Assembly: GCF_013407165.1 (NCBI RefSeq)
Contig: NZ_CP026994.1
Span: forward strand, 896,187-960,186
DNA from: Nitrosopumilus oxyclinae
GTDB lineage: Archaea > Thermoproteota > Nitrososphaeria > Nitrososphaerales > Nitrosopumilaceae
Direction of reading: 5' to 3'
Length of the DNA stretch: 64,000 nt
Below the pieces are notes generated by a model. The model did not search any database. It was not told the origin of the DNA and saw nothing but the letters and a program-made list of their open reading frames with translations. This document shows, piece by piece, positions 8,408 to 17,819 of this stretch; the first letter of the stretch is position 1, and each line of letters begins with the position of its first letter. Made by a program: the position numbers and the translations under genes.

Positions 8408-9724
8408 TTGCAGCAATTTGCAAATACCCACTCAATGAGAAATGAAATTCTCAGCCTAATGGTAGAAAATGGATTAGAAGACGACTGTTATGTCGAAATG
8501 CTAGATTATACCATTGATTTGTTTGAAAGTCAAGGATTAGGAACAGAGTATTACGGATATCACAACATCAATCATGAATTAGAAGTGACCTATGTCTCAC
8601 TTTTAGCAAATAAACAAGAGAAAATTAAATTTACAAATGAAGATCTGAAATATCTATACGTTGCAGCATTATTCCACGACTTTGATCCTCAAAAAAGTGT
8701 AGATAAACCTCATGAAGAAAGTGTTTTAAAATTTATTTCAATGGATAGAAAACTTCGTCAATTAATTAATGATGCAAATATGGATTTAGAAATAATCAAA
8801 GTTTTGATTTTAAGAACCACATATCCTTGGAGTGGACAATTAAGAAAAAATGCAGAAAGCCAAATCAAACAATCTTTTGATAGTTCTGATTTAACAAGAA
8901 ATAATCTACCATATCAAGAACACATTATGGAAATGGGATGGTATCTATCAGTTGTCGATAGAATCAGCGGTTATGCATTAGGTGATTTTACAAAAGCAAT
9001 GGAGATGGCAAAAATGAATGCCCATGCTTTAGCATGGAGACCATCATTAATCATAAGAAGTGCAGTTGCATATTTTGAAGAACTATTAAACAAAGAAACA
9101 GACATGGCCAAAGCAATTCTCAAAGTGCTTCCAAAAGAAATGAGAAAAAATTTCTTTGACACAGTTTTATCATTTATGAAAATTAGACAGCAAGAAATTA
9201 CCATTCAAGCAGATTATTCTTATGAAAATTTAAAGTTTATTCCAACAATTGAATCCATGACAATGAGAGATGATCCTAAATTCATAAAGGCATTATACGA
9301 AATATTTTTAGAACTACCATCACCACTACAATTTGAAAAAGAAAATTTTGAAAAATCAGTAAAAGATCCTCAAGTAATCATCAACACTCTAAGACTAAAC
9401 GACAAAAATGGAGAAATTATAGGATTTTCAAAAGGTGGTCCACTAGAGAATTACAAATTACGTGAAGAGATTAGAGATGAAAATTATGGAGAAGGAAATA
9501 CAATATTCTTAGAACCATTGGCACTAAAAATGGGATATTGGGGATTAAAAGGAGGCAGTGAAATGCGTCATATGTTCATCATGCAAGCAAGTTCAATGAA
9601 ATTCAAATTTATGACTAGTTTTGCATTACGAGATGTCATTAGAGCAAGAATAGACAAAGAACAGGCAGAATTTGTAACATTATTTGATCCTGAAAGATGG
9701 GATTACTATAGAATTAAAGTATAG
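8408..9724 (+). CDS. HD-domain protein with C-terminal GNAT-like domain
   Basis: 438 residues. An HD-type phosphohydrolase domain (about 30-200) shows His52/His56 in YHNINHE, His90-Asp91 in LFHDFDP and a later Asp in SVVDRISG. The C-terminal part (about 300-438) resembles an acetyltransferase fold: GEIIGFSKGG strand pair, then IFLEPLAL and GGSEMRHMFI in the acetyl-CoA loop position. The GNAT call is weaker than the HD call. The TTG at 8408 is used; an ATG nine codons in is also possible. Substrates unknown; nucleotide or cyclic-nucleotide hydrolysis is a guess. Confidence 0.7.
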   Translation: MQQFANTHSMRNEILSLMVENGLEDDCYVEMLDYTIDLFESQGLGTEYYGYHNINHELEVTYVSLLANKQEKIKFTNEDLKYLYVAALFHDFDPQKSVDKPHEESVLKFISMDRKLRQLINDANMDLEIIKVLILRTTYPWSGQLRKNAESQIKQSFDSSDLTRNNLPYQEHIMEMGWYLSVVDRISGYALGDFTKAMEMAKMNAHALAWRPSLIIRSAVAYFEELLNKETDMAKAILKVLPKEMRKNFFDTVLSFMKIRQQEITIQADYSYENLKFIPTIESMTMRDDPKFIKALYEIFLELPSPLQFEKENFEKSVKDPQVIINTLRLNDKNGEIIGFSKGGPLENYKLREEIRDENYGEGNTIFLEPLALKMGYWGLKGGSEMRHMFIMQASSMKFKFMTSFALRDVIRARIDKEQAEFVTLFDPERWDYYRIKV

Positions 9725-9733
9725 TTTCACCAC

Positions 9734-11185
9734 ATGGAAAAATCAATTATAGAATTATTAGAATCAAAGATTCAAGGGAAGGTATCATCTACTAGAGAAT
9801 TTAGAGAATTTTATTCAGTTGATGCAAGTTCGTATAAAATAATTCCAAAAATAATTGTGATTCCAAAAAACGAATCAGATATAATTAATGCAGTAAAGAT
9901 TGCTAAAAAAAGAAAAATCAGCATAACTGTACGAGGTGCAGGTACAGGTCTTGTAGGAAGTGCATTAAACTCTGGAATAATATTAGATATGAAGAATTTT
10001 TCTTCAATCAGGCTCGACAAAAATTATGCCAGAGTTGAATCAGGAGTGATTAAAGGTAATTTAGATAAAAAATTAGAAGCATCAAAAAAATTCTTCCCAC
10101 CAAATCCATCAATAGGATCATTTTGTTCAGTTGGAGGAATGTTAGGGAATAATTCTAGTGGAAGTAGAAGTCTAAAGTATGGCAGTGTAATTGACAATGT
10201 TAAAGAAATTACATTCATTGACGGGAATGCTAAAAAAATTATTTTGCCAAAAAATAAAACAATTGCAAAACAAATTAAAAAAATTATAACCAACATAGAA
10301 TTAGAAAGATTTCCAAAAGTATCTAAAAATTCATCAGGATACAGATTAGATAAAATAAAAACAGAAAAAGATGTTCATAAAACAATAATTGGATCAGAGG
10401 GAACATTAGGAATAATTTTGTCTGCAAAATTAGAAATAAAAAACAAACCAAAAAAACAGATTTTAATCATTATTGAATATGAATCAGTAATAAAAGCTGC
10501 AAAAAATTGCTTAGAAATCAATAAAACAAATCCATCAGCAATTGAATTTGTAGATAAAACTACATTTGATCAAATTAAATATAAATTTAATAAAAAAAGC
10601 AAATGTTTACTTTTTGTTGAATATGATGAAAAAATTAACTTAAATGAAAAAAAAATTAGAAAAATAACAACAGGAAATATTGTTAAAAAATTACAAACAC
10701 AAGAAGAAATTGCAAAGTGGTGGAAGTACCGAGATTCATCACTGCACTATAGTTTAAAATCAATAAAAAAAGAAAATAGAATTCCCCACATCATCGAAGA
10801 TGCAGCAGTTCCTTTGGAAAAGTTTCCAAAATTATTTTTAATTTTAAATAAAATAAATAAAAAATACAAAACAAAATCAATCGTTTATGGTCATGCAGGA
10901 AATGGGAATGTACATGTGCGATTAATTTCAAAAAGGAGTGGAAATCAAATAATCAAAAAAATTGCAATAGAGTATTTTGAAGAAATACTAAATCTTGGAG
11001 GTACAATTACTGCTGAGCACGGAGATGGGCTTGCACGCTCAGAATTTATCAAAAAACAATATGGTTCAAAAAACTATAAAATATTCAAAAAAATTAAAGA
11101 GTATTTTGATCCTGACAATATTCTCAATCCAGGGAAAATCATTACTTCAAAGAGCACAGTAATTAGGAATTTAGAGAAATTTTGA
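9734..11185 (+). CDS. GlcD/D-lactate dehydrogenase-type FAD-linked oxidoreductase
   Basis: 483 residues of the FAD_binding_4 plus FAD-oxidase C family. The PP-loop type FAD site is visible as TVRGAGTGLVGSALNSG (about 65-82) and PPNPSIGSFCSVGGM (about 122-136); the C-terminal half has YGHAGNGNVHVR and GTITAEHGDGLARSEF. These enzymes oxidise D-lactate, glycolate or other 2-hydroxyacids and pass electrons to quinone or FAD partners. It sits 9 bases after the HD-GNAT gene. The specific acid cannot be told from sequence. The gene is unusually lysine-rich (AAA codons). Confidence 0.85.
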   Translation: MEKSIIELLESKIQGKVSSTREFREFYSVDASSYKIIPKIIVIPKNESDIINAVKIAKKRKISITVRGAGTGLVGSALNSGIILDMKNFSSIRLDKNYARVESGVIKGNLDKKLEASKKFFPPNPSIGSFCSVGGMLGNNSSGSRSLKYGSVIDNVKEITFIDGNAKKIILPKNKTIAKQIKKIITNIELERFPKVSKNSSGYRLDKIKTEKDVHKTIIGSEGTLGIILSAKLEIKNKPKKQILIIIEYESVIKAAKNCLEINKTNPSAIEFVDKTTFDQIKYKFNKKSKCLLFVEYDEKINLNEKKIRKITTGNIVKKLQTQEEIAKWWKYRDSSLHYSLKSIKKENRIPHIIEDAAVPLEKFPKLFLILNKINKKYKTKSIVYGHAGNGNVHVRLISKRSGNQIIKKIAIEYFEEILNLGGTITAEHGDGLARSEFIKKQYGSKNYKIFKKIKEYFDPDNILNPGKIITSKSTVIRNLEKF

Positions 11186-11254
11186 ATTATTTTCAATTAA
11201 AGTTCAAAAATTAATGCAGAAAGGCTTTTGTAACTAAAAAATGTCAAAAAGATC

Positions 11255-11680
11255 ATGGTATGTAAGGGCATAGGACTATTAGTAATACTAGTGATCACTG
11301 TAAGTGTCACACCAGCATTTGCATTAACAGAGTTAGAAAGAACATCAATTTTAGAACCAAGATTAGAAAATGCATTTGGAGTTCCAGTATTAGACAACAT
11401 AAACGTGAATCAGCAAATCCAGATCTCATCAGATATTACAAATCATCAAACAAATTCACAAAATTTTGTTTATCTAGTACAAATTAAAAATGATTTAGAT
11501 CTTGTAGTATCATTAGGATGGATAAGTGGTCAACTTACTCCAGATCAAGAACTTAGTCCATCTTTATCATGGACACCAAGTGATTCAGGAAAATACATTG
11601 CAGAGATTTTTGTTTGGGAAGGTTTGAAAAATCATAGTGCACTGTCAGAGTTTGTAAAATTATCAATCAACGTGAGTTGA
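11255..11680 (+). CDS. Secreted beta-rich protein (141 aa)
   Basis: A signal peptide is visible at residues 1-24 (hydrophobic core IGLLVILVITVSVTPAFA). The mature part is beta-rich, with a strand pattern like an Ig-fold extracellular module (NLDVVVSLGWISGQ, SWTPSDSGKYIAEIFVWEG). Probably exported or cell-surface located. Specific role unknown. Confidence 0.7.
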   Translation: MVCKGIGLLVILVITVSVTPAFALTELERTSILEPRLENAFGVPVLDNINVNQQIQISSDITNHQTNSQNFVYLVQIKNDLDLVVSLGWISGQLTPDQELSPSLSWTPSDSGKYIAEIFVWEGLKNHSALSEFVKLSINVS

Positions 11681-11873
11681 TATTATTAAAAATAAACAGC
11701 AAAAATATTATGAATTTAAAGAATTCGAATGATTTATTCCTAAAAAAAGATCAATTTATTCCACGATACGAATAAAATCGTTCTGCAACACAATAAATGG
11801 GATCGGAGATTTGTCATATAGTGAAAAAAGTTCAACAAGTTCTCGCTAATATGACCTTGCGTCTAATCAAATT

Positions 11874-12017
11874 ATGACAATAGGATATTGTGTAAAGTGT
11901 CGAGACAAACGAGAAATCGGCGGCCCTAAACCATACACCATGAAAAATGGTAAACCTGCAATCAAGGGTACATGCCCTACATGTAGTACAGCCATTTTTA
12001 GAATAGGCAGAGGATAA
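11874..12017 (+). CDS. Zinc-ribbon microprotein, DUF5679 type (47 aa)
   Basis: The ORF MTIGYCVKCRDKREIGGPKP continues to GKPAIKGTCPTCSTAIFRIGRG. Two CxxC knuckles (CVKC, CPTC) and the IKGTCP..IFRIG ending match the DUF5679 ribbon, also found in bacteria and phages. Function unknown, possibly nucleic-acid binding. Confidence 0.75.
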   Translation: MTIGYCVKCRDKREIGGPKPYTMKNGKPAIKGTCPTCSTAIFRIGRG

Positions 12018-12035
12018 ACTTCTCACTAGAGAAAT

Positions 12036-12287
12036 TTAATACTGCCATTCATCAGTAAGGCCATTCCAAAGCGAACGCATTGGCGATGGATCTTTTTCTA
12101 TTTCTTCAGTAATCCTATTTTTTAGCACGAAAAAGAAATTCTCCAAAGCATCTATCCCACCATCAGCAAATAATTCATGACCAATTTCAGTAATTCGTTT
12201 ATGTTTATCAGATACCTCTGATGAATCAGGGTTCTGTAGACAAAAAGTCATCAAATCAATTAATTCTTCTTCTAACATGAAATCCAT
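12036..12287 (-). CDS. Hypothetical acidic protein (83 aa)
   Basis: Acidic helical protein starting MDFMLEEELIDLMTFCLQ. I use the ATG at 12287, immediately after the stop of the upstream zinc-ribbon gene; an alternative ATG at 12308 would overlap that gene by 20 bases. The two are probably one transcript. No recognised family. Confidence 0.6.
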   Translation of the reverse strand: MDFMLEEELIDLMTFCLQNPDSSEVSDKHKRITEIGHELFADGGIDALENFFFVLKNRITEEIEKDPSPMRSLWNGLTDEWQY

Positions 12288-12288
12288 A

Positions 12289-12447
12289 TTATGGGAATCT
12301 CCCTTCATCGATTAATTCTTTGTATATTGTTGATTCAATACGATTTTGAGATTTACCACATTTAGGACACATGCCCGTTTCATTAGGATCTTCTTTCATT
12401 TTCTTTTCACATTCCACACATGTATTAATTCCTCTTTTGAATCCCAT
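12289..12447 (-). CDS. Zinc-ribbon microprotein (52 aa)
   Basis: Reverse-strand ORF MGFKRGINTCVECEKKMKED followed by PNETGMCPKCGKSQNRIE and a helical tail ending ELIDEGRFP. Two CxxC pairs (CVEC, CPKC) form a ribbon. It is directly followed by the 83-residue acidic protein gene, so the two are likely co-translated. Confidence 0.65.
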   Translation of the reverse strand: MGFKRGINTCVECEKKMKEDPNETGMCPKCGKSQNRIESTIYKELIDEGRFP

Positions 12448-12503
12448 AGGAATAGGTAAAAATTTAGTAGAATTTAGATATTTACATCAAAAAGAAAAAG
12501 AGA

Positions 12504-12878
12504 TCATTTTAGACGTCTGTAAATCTCTTTGAATTCACAAGATATGTTATACGACATATTTAGCAAATGGGCTAGTTGATTCATAGATGTTTTACCATGA
12601 CCTAATTGTCTTAACAAAGTCAAAGCTTTTTGTGGAGAGCTAGGAGCTAAGGGACTCTGTCCAGACCAGGTTTTAAAAGCATCTTCAACATCCAAGCTGA
12701 AATTTAAAACAAATTCTTTCCAATTAGACATTGCACTAAGTGCTTTTTTGTTTAGAAGAACCTCAGACAATTCACGAAATTCATTTTTTCTATCAAGATA
12801 AAGCATAGATAGAGCTTGATGAATTTTCTCATAACTGTATTCTTCTGTGTTTAGCATATACATTCCAGCGATACTCAT
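12504..12878 (-). CDS. Hypothetical helical protein (124 aa)
   Basis: All-helical by appearance, with a C-terminal KTSMNQLAHLLNMSYNISCEF segment that looks like a winged-helix recognition region. No signal peptide. It could be a DNA-binding regulator, but I cannot assign a family. It stands alone between small genes. Confidence 0.55.
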   Translation of the reverse strand: MSIAGMYMLNTEEYSYEKIHQALSMLYLDRKNEFRELSEVLLNKKALSAMSNWKEFVLNFSLDVEDAFKTWSGQSPLAPSSPQKALTLLRQLGHGKTSMNQLAHLLNMSYNISCEFKEIYRRLK

Positions 12879-13000
12879 GATATACTATACTCACAATCAA
12901 AGATAAGTTAGATAGGTGATTGTCAGAGAAAATGTTAAAAAAAATCCTTAAAAATGAACAAATGTTCAATAATTAAAAAAAATAAAAATAAAAAAAGAAT

Positions 13001-14338
13001 TTATTGGAATGGGTCAATAAATGGACAGTTGACTATATGGTCACTATCCATCGGACGTGCAATACCAATGTTGATCAAGCCAGCTTCGCTGTATGCGTTC
13101 ATATCATCAATGGTTTCTAACAATTGAGCATCATCAGGGTTTTCCCAACCAATCATAAAGATCCTCCACATTGGAGAATAATTAGCATCGCCAGGAGCTC
13201 CTGCTGCTATACCAGGTTGAAATCCTAATGGACCAGTACCTGTTAAACCATTTTTGAACTGAAACAAATCTACTGCTGCTGAATTTGCAATCAATCTTGC
13301 AGATGTTGGTGAACTTACAACACCCATCATTCCGGCAGGACCACTTGGAGTAGCATCTGTTACAATGTAATAGATTGTTCTACCATCTGGACCCCATCCG
13401 CGATGAGCTATGAAAGTTACATTCATCTCTTCTGTATCGATATCAAGAACTTGACCGCCACCATAAGGAGTGACATCAGTTAATGTTTTGTCTTCCTTAA
13501 CCATCATCTGACCTTCAGGCCAAATGATTTGTGGCATATTCAAAACTACATTAATTTCTGTTAATGTAATTTCATTGTTCTTAGCTGCCTCCATAATCAT
13601 TGCTTCTGAATCAAGCACTCTTGGAGATTCACCATCATTCCACATTACGTGGACATGTGAGGTCAATGCACTGTAAACATCTGCTTGTGCAGGAGTACTA
13701 GTAAACACTTGACCTTGATATCCATGTATACCATCGCCTTCAATGCCGTTGGTAAACAAGTATACTTTTGATAGTGCGTCTTTAGGAGCATTCTTCAACA
13801 AAGGAGCAAGCTCTACTTGCCATCCTTGATTTTCAGTAATTAATTCTGCATGTGTTGGATCACTAGAATCAGTGATGATATAGTAAACATCTTCACCGTT
13901 GTAGTAACCTTGATGCATCGGAATTGTTGCTGGAACATTTGCTCTTGATAATCTAAGTACAGAACCCAAGTCTGCTTCAGTTTCTTCCATGGTTTCTTTT
14001 TCCATCATGGTTTCTTTTTCCATCATGGTTTCTTTTTCCATCATGGTTTCTTTTTCCATCATGGTTTCTTTTTCCATCATGGTTTCTTTTTCCATAGATT
14101 TTTCAACTGGAGCTACAGGAGCGACACTACTACCTTGATCTGCTTTCCAAGCTGCTTTACCGCCAGGATAGTTTGAGCATAGGTCTAATCCACAGATGTT
14201 AGTGCTAGAACCATATTGTGATGTTCCAGTACCTTTGCTTTTGAGGGCTTCAGCATCTGAGAAATAATCTGTCGTCATACCTGCTGTAAACAAGGGTAAA
14301 ATTGCAAGAAGTGCAATGTATCTTAGACTCTTGTTCAT
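13001..14338 (-). CDS. Secreted two-domain protein with MEKETM repeats (445 aa)
   Basis: A signal peptide spans residues 1-20 (YIALLAILPLFTAG). A Cys/Gly-containing segment with ICGLDLCSNYPGGKAAWKAD follows, then six perfect copies of the hexapeptide MEKETM (about residues 82-117). Two similar beta-rich domains follow, each with DVYYIITDSS..PTHAELI or TIYYIVTDAT..PTSARLI and a GIHGYQGQVF / GPLGFQPGIA block, so an ancient internal duplication is clear. Similar surface proteins are common in Nitrosopumilus-type cells. Its function is unknown; it is probably cell-surface bound. Confidence 0.78.
   Translation of the reverse strand: MNKSLRYIALLAILPLFTAGMTTDYFSDAEALKSKGTGTSQYGSSTNICGLDLCSNYPGGKAAWKADQGSSVAPVAPVEKSMEKETMMEKETMMEKETMMEKETMMEKETMMEKETMEETEADLGSVLRLSRANVPATIPMHQGYYNGEDVYYIITDSSDPTHAELITENQGWQVELAPLLKNAPKDALSKVYLFTNGIEGDGIHGYQGQVFTSTPAQADVYSALTSHVHVMWNDGESPRVLDSEAMIMEAAKNNEITLTEINVVLNMPQIIWPEGQMMVKEDKTLTDVTPYGGGQVLDIDTEEMNVTFIAHRGWGPDGRTIYYIVTDATPSGPAGMMGVVSSPTSARLIANSAAVDLFQFKNGLTGTGPLGFQPGIAAGAPGDANYSPMWRIFMIGWENPDDAQLLETIDDMNAYSEAGLINIGIARPMDSDHIVNCPFIDPFQ
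13988..14095. repeat. Six perfect 18-bp tandem repeats in a secreted-protein gene
   Basis: The 18-bp unit catggtttctttttccat occurs six times without a mismatch. On the coding strand it gives the hexapeptide MEKETM. Perfect DNA identity between copies suggests recent expansion and possible slippage-driven length variation of the linker. Confidence 0.95.
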
Positions 14339-14389
14339 GAGTAAAAAGTATAGTTTTTGTTTAAAAGAATTTGTCCAAATCAGACAAAA

Positions 14390-15010
14390 TTATGCAAGTT
14401 CTGAAAATCTATTTCCAACATAATCCCAATTAACAACATTCCACCATGCATTAACATAATCAGGTCTTTTGTTTTGATATTTCAAATAATATGCATGCTC
14501 CCAAACATCCAAACCAAGTAACGGGAATTTTCCCAGAGTCCAAGGACTAGTTTGATTTTCAGTGGTGATGATTTCAATTTTATGATAAGTTGAATTAAAA
14601 ACTAACCAACACCAACCACTACCCTGAATATTGATGGCAGTTTCCGAAAAAACTTTTTTGAAATTATCAAAATTATCAAAATAAACATCAATTTGATCCT
14701 CCAATTGACCAGTTGGTTTTCCATCACTATTTGGGGTCATGGTTTCCCAAAACAAACGATGATTTTCAAATCCACCACCAAAAAAGTTAATCGCACTTCT
14801 TCCAGATTCTGGAATAGATTTTAGATCAGATAGTACAGATGAAATGTATTGCGGATGAGATGCACTTCCTACATCTGCAAGAGATTTGTTCAACCCATCA
14901 ACATATGCCTGATGATGTTTCTGATGATGAATTTTCATTGTTTCTGTATCAAGAAATGGTTCTAGTTCATCATACCCATAAGGCAATCTTGGAAGTTCGT
15001 ATTGAACCAT
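14390..15010 (-). CDS. sodA: Superoxide dismutase, Fe/Mn family
   Basis: 206 residues, the normal family length. Metal ligands are His28 (IHHQKHHQAYV), His84 (FENHRLFW), Asp168 and His172 (DVWEHAYYLKYQ). The hinge QGSGWCWLVF is typical. It converts superoxide to hydrogen peroxide and oxygen in the cytoplasm, as expected for aerobic ammonia oxidisers. Iron versus manganese cannot be decided from sequence alone. It follows the secreted MEKETM-repeat gene on the same strand, 51 bases away. Confidence 0.95.
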   Translation of the reverse strand: MVQYELPRLPYGYDELEPFLDTETMKIHHQKHHQAYVDGLNKSLADVGSASHPQYISSVLSDLKSIPESGRSAINFFGGGFENHRLFWETMTPNSDGKPTGQLEDQIDVYFDNFDNFKKVFSETAINIQGSGWCWLVFNSTYHKIEIITTENQTSPWTLGKFPLLGLDVWEHAYYLKYQNKRPDYVNAWWNVVNWDYVGNRFSELA

Positions 15011-15083
15011 AAGTCAATCCAGTATAATCCACATATATTCTTCAAGTGCAAAGAATGATAAATCTCAAGGAATTGTCAACATT

Positions 15084-15698
15084 ATGAGAAAACTAGGAAC
15101 GATTGATTTAGAAATTTTACATTTAGCAATTAATGAAAATGGAACATTTAATGAAAACAATCTAGAGAATTCAGAATTAAAGAGATTAGGGGTTGGAAAA
15201 TTATTAGATTCGCTTGCAACATTAAAAGACAGAAAAATGATTTCACTGAATAATGACGGCTCATTTTCAATTACTGAACTAGCAAAAGAAATTCTTTGGA
15301 GCAAAAGTATTCCCACATGGGCAAAAATATTACGATTATTACAAATTAAATCATGCAGTATTGGACAGATAGAAAATATTTTAAAAATATCTAGAAATGA
15401 AATTGAAGAAGATATTGAAAAATTAAGAAAAAATCAATTTGTGTTAATGTCACCCCAAAGAATAGAAGATAAAGTAATCAAAGTTTATGAGATACTTCCT
15501 GAAGGGGTACTCGAGATAGATAAGACAGAAACAGATGGATTTGATAATACTAAATTTGGAGAAGTGAAACAAGATGTAGAAATCCTCAGCATTATAGAAC
15601 TAGCCATAAAAGAAATTCAAGATACACAAATAGAACAATCAAAAAAAGATTCAATCATTAAGAAATTATCCACATTAAAAGAAAAATTAGAAATTTAG
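15084..15698 (+). CDS. Winged-helix protein (204 aa)
   Basis: Two helix-turn-helix-like regions can be made out: DLEILHLAIN...GVGKLLDSLATLKDRKMISL (about 8-55) and AKILRLLQIKSCSIGQIENILKISRNEIEEDIEKLRKN (about 75-115). The C-terminus is coiled-coil-like and lysine-rich. It is convergent with the SNF2 helicase gene, whose stop is directly adjacent. A DNA-binding regulator is inferred; the target is unknown. Confidence 0.6.
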   Translation: MRKLGTIDLEILHLAINENGTFNENNLENSELKRLGVGKLLDSLATLKDRKMISLNNDGSFSITELAKEILWSKSIPTWAKILRLLQIKSCSIGQIENILKISRNEIEEDIEKLRKNQFVLMSPQRIEDKVIKVYEILPEGVLEIDKTETDGFDNTKFGEVKQDVEILSIIELAIKEIQDTQIEQSKKDSIIKKLSTLKEKLEI

Positions 15699-17423
15699 TT
15701 ATTTTGATCTAATCTTATCTTGAATTTGGGCCAGAATCAATTCAGCTTTGTCTTTATTTTCATAATTTTCTTTTGACTCATCCATAATTTCATCAATTTC
15801 ATAGCTCTTATCGACTAAAATATTGGCAACGTGATCATCCAAAGTTCCTTTTCCAATCAAATAATATGCAAATACAGTGTTTTTCTGACCAATTCTATGA
15901 AGTCTATCTTCTGCTTGTCTATGAATAGCAGGACTCCAATCAAGCTCTGCAAAAATTACATATTTTGCTCGAGTTAAATTAATACCAACATTTCCAGCAC
16001 GAATACCTGCAATCATTAATTTTGATTCACCCTTTTGAAATTTGTCTATTTGATCCTGACGAAGATTGTCAGATTGTCCACCAATTATAGATACAGGGGA
16101 GAATTCTTGCAAGCTTTCATGAAGTAACTTGTGGATTACCTTATGATGGCAAAACACCACAACACTCTCTTCAATTTCCATAATATTTTTCACAAAATTA
16201 ATTACATGTGGAAGCTTTGCAATTCCTGCAATTTGTCGTTCACTTTGTATGGCTCTATGATATGAAGCAGATTTAATAAATTCTGAATCTGCATCTTTCT
16301 GTTCAGATTCTACCTTTTTCCAAACTTTATCTAATTCTTCAAGATAATAATCAGTATCTGCAGCAATAACTTCCTTGTAACGAACTTTATCTTTGAGCTC
16401 CTTTAGAACATCAGCTTTCTTTCTTCGAAGCATAACATGTTTTTGTAATTCATTTCTTAATGATGCACGTTTATTTTCTAAAACAATCGCCTTGCCTTTT
16501 TCATTGACATAACAAAAATATTCACAAAATTCCTTAAAGCTTCCCAATAAACCAGGTTTTAGGATATCAATAATCGGCCAAATTTCTGAACCACGATTGT
16601 AAATTGGAGTTCCAGAAAGACCAATTCTATATAGAACGGAACTGTTTGCGGCTAATTTTTTTACAGCTTTATATTTTTGCGTTGTTTTTGATCTTAAATT
16701 ATGGACCTCATCACAAACAATTGTCTTCAATCCCAATTTAGCCAAGTCATCATTTCTTTTGAAAAGTAATTCATAGTTGATTAAGTAAATATCAGTTTTA
16801 GGAAGTTCATGTGATTTTCCAGTTCTAATCATTGTAACACTTGGGGATTCAGATTCAAGTATACGTCCATTCCTGCTTTTTTTCTTTAGAAATTTTTGAA
16901 TTTCTCGTTCCCAATTGTTTAACGTAACTAATGGAGCTACAACAAGAAGAGGAAAAGTTTGTTTTTCAGTTGCAGCATATGAAAGAGTTTGAACAGTTTT
17001 TCCAAGTCCCATCTCATCAGCTAGTAAAGCATTTCCAGAAGATTTGAGTAAAAAATCCAAACCCTCTTTTTGGAAATTTAGGAGTTTTCCTCTAAATTGC
17101 TCTCCAGTTTTTGCACGTTTTAGTTTAAGTTTGATTGGAGGGATCGTAGGTTTTGGAGCATATGTTTTTACAATTTTCCTCTGCCAAACAGATTTGGATA
17201 AAATTTCAAGTGGATATCTATCCATGATGAGTTTGAGTTGTTTTACAGTTTCTGTACTATCAGGAATTATAATCTCATTCACATTCTCCCCATACCACGC
17301 CTCAGAGACGAGTCTAGAGATCATACTAACGGCACGATCACCAGTGACTTTCCAGCTCCAAATTTTAGAGTATTTGTCAAGAACATACTCTAGAGTGCCG
17401 ATGTTTTCCATGGATGTTTCCAT
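15699..17423 (-). CDS. SNF2-family DNA helicase/translocase (SMARCAL1/RapA-like)
   Basis: 574 residues. Walker A is at 136-143 (DEMGLGKT) and Walker B is DEVHNLRS (about 240); motif III is GLSGTPIYN. The C-terminal helicase domain has VVFCHHKV, GIRAGNVGINLT and the motif VI block HRQAEDRLHRIGQ. It moves along double-stranded DNA to remodel nucleoprotein or anneal strands. A short N-terminal extension of about 100 residues carries no recognised domain. No methyltransferase or restriction gene is adjacent, so a repair or remodelling role is more likely than restriction. Confidence 0.88.
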   Translation of the reverse strand: METSMENIGTLEYVLDKYSKIWSWKVTGDRAVSMISRLVSEAWYGENVNEIIIPDSTETVKQLKLIMDRYPLEILSKSVWQRKIVKTYAPKPTIPPIKLKLKRAKTGEQFRGKLLNFQKEGLDFLLKSSGNALLADEMGLGKTVQTLSYAATEKQTFPLLVVAPLVTLNNWEREIQKFLKKKSRNGRILESESPSVTMIRTGKSHELPKTDIYLINYELLFKRNDDLAKLGLKTIVCDEVHNLRSKTTQKYKAVKKLAANSSVLYRIGLSGTPIYNRGSEIWPIIDILKPGLLGSFKEFCEYFCYVNEKGKAIVLENKRASLRNELQKHVMLRRKKADVLKELKDKVRYKEVIAADTDYYLEELDKVWKKVESEQKDADSEFIKSASYHRAIQSERQIAGIAKLPHVINFVKNIMEIEESVVVFCHHKVIHKLLHESLQEFSPVSIIGGQSDNLRQDQIDKFQKGESKLMIAGIRAGNVGINLTRAKYVIFAELDWSPAIHRQAEDRLHRIGQKNTVFAYYLIGKGTLDDHVANILVDKSYEIDEIMDESKENYENKDKAELILAQIQDKIRSK

Positions 17424-17819
17424 AATTTGTCGACAGAAAGTTTTTTTGACTTATGAATCTTCATATTTATCTCGATCATTAAAAAAGGAAATTAAAATCT
17501 ACAAGAGTTAAAATATGATATCAATTTTTACTTATGGGGTAAATTTCTAGAGTTGATCTCTAGGCACAAAAATAGAAAAAAATTATTAAAAAAATCAAAA
17601 TTAAATATATCAAAAATATCACTAAAGTTCGAAGCTAGGTTTTTCCTCAAATAATGACAAATACTTGTCAATGGGATTAATCTTAAAAAAAATAGAAATT
17701 AAAAACAGATTCCAAAAAATTGAATCATAAAAATGAAAATAGCATTATAAAATTTAATCCCATGATAAAAAATCAAAAAGACAACATACGTTTAAACTTC
17801 ATTAGATATCAAAGAGGTC
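17424..17819. other. Intergenic region without a supported gene
   Basis: AT-rich sequence of about 400 bases between the divergent SNF2 and PAC2 genes. I found only very short ORFs (11-12 codons) and no convincing zinc knuckles, tRNA or strong hairpin. It probably holds both promoters. Confidence 0.6.

Noticed and set aside
17044-17511. 155-codon plus-strand ORF inside the SNF2 gene
   Set aside because: The minus strand encodes conserved helicase motifs at the same place.
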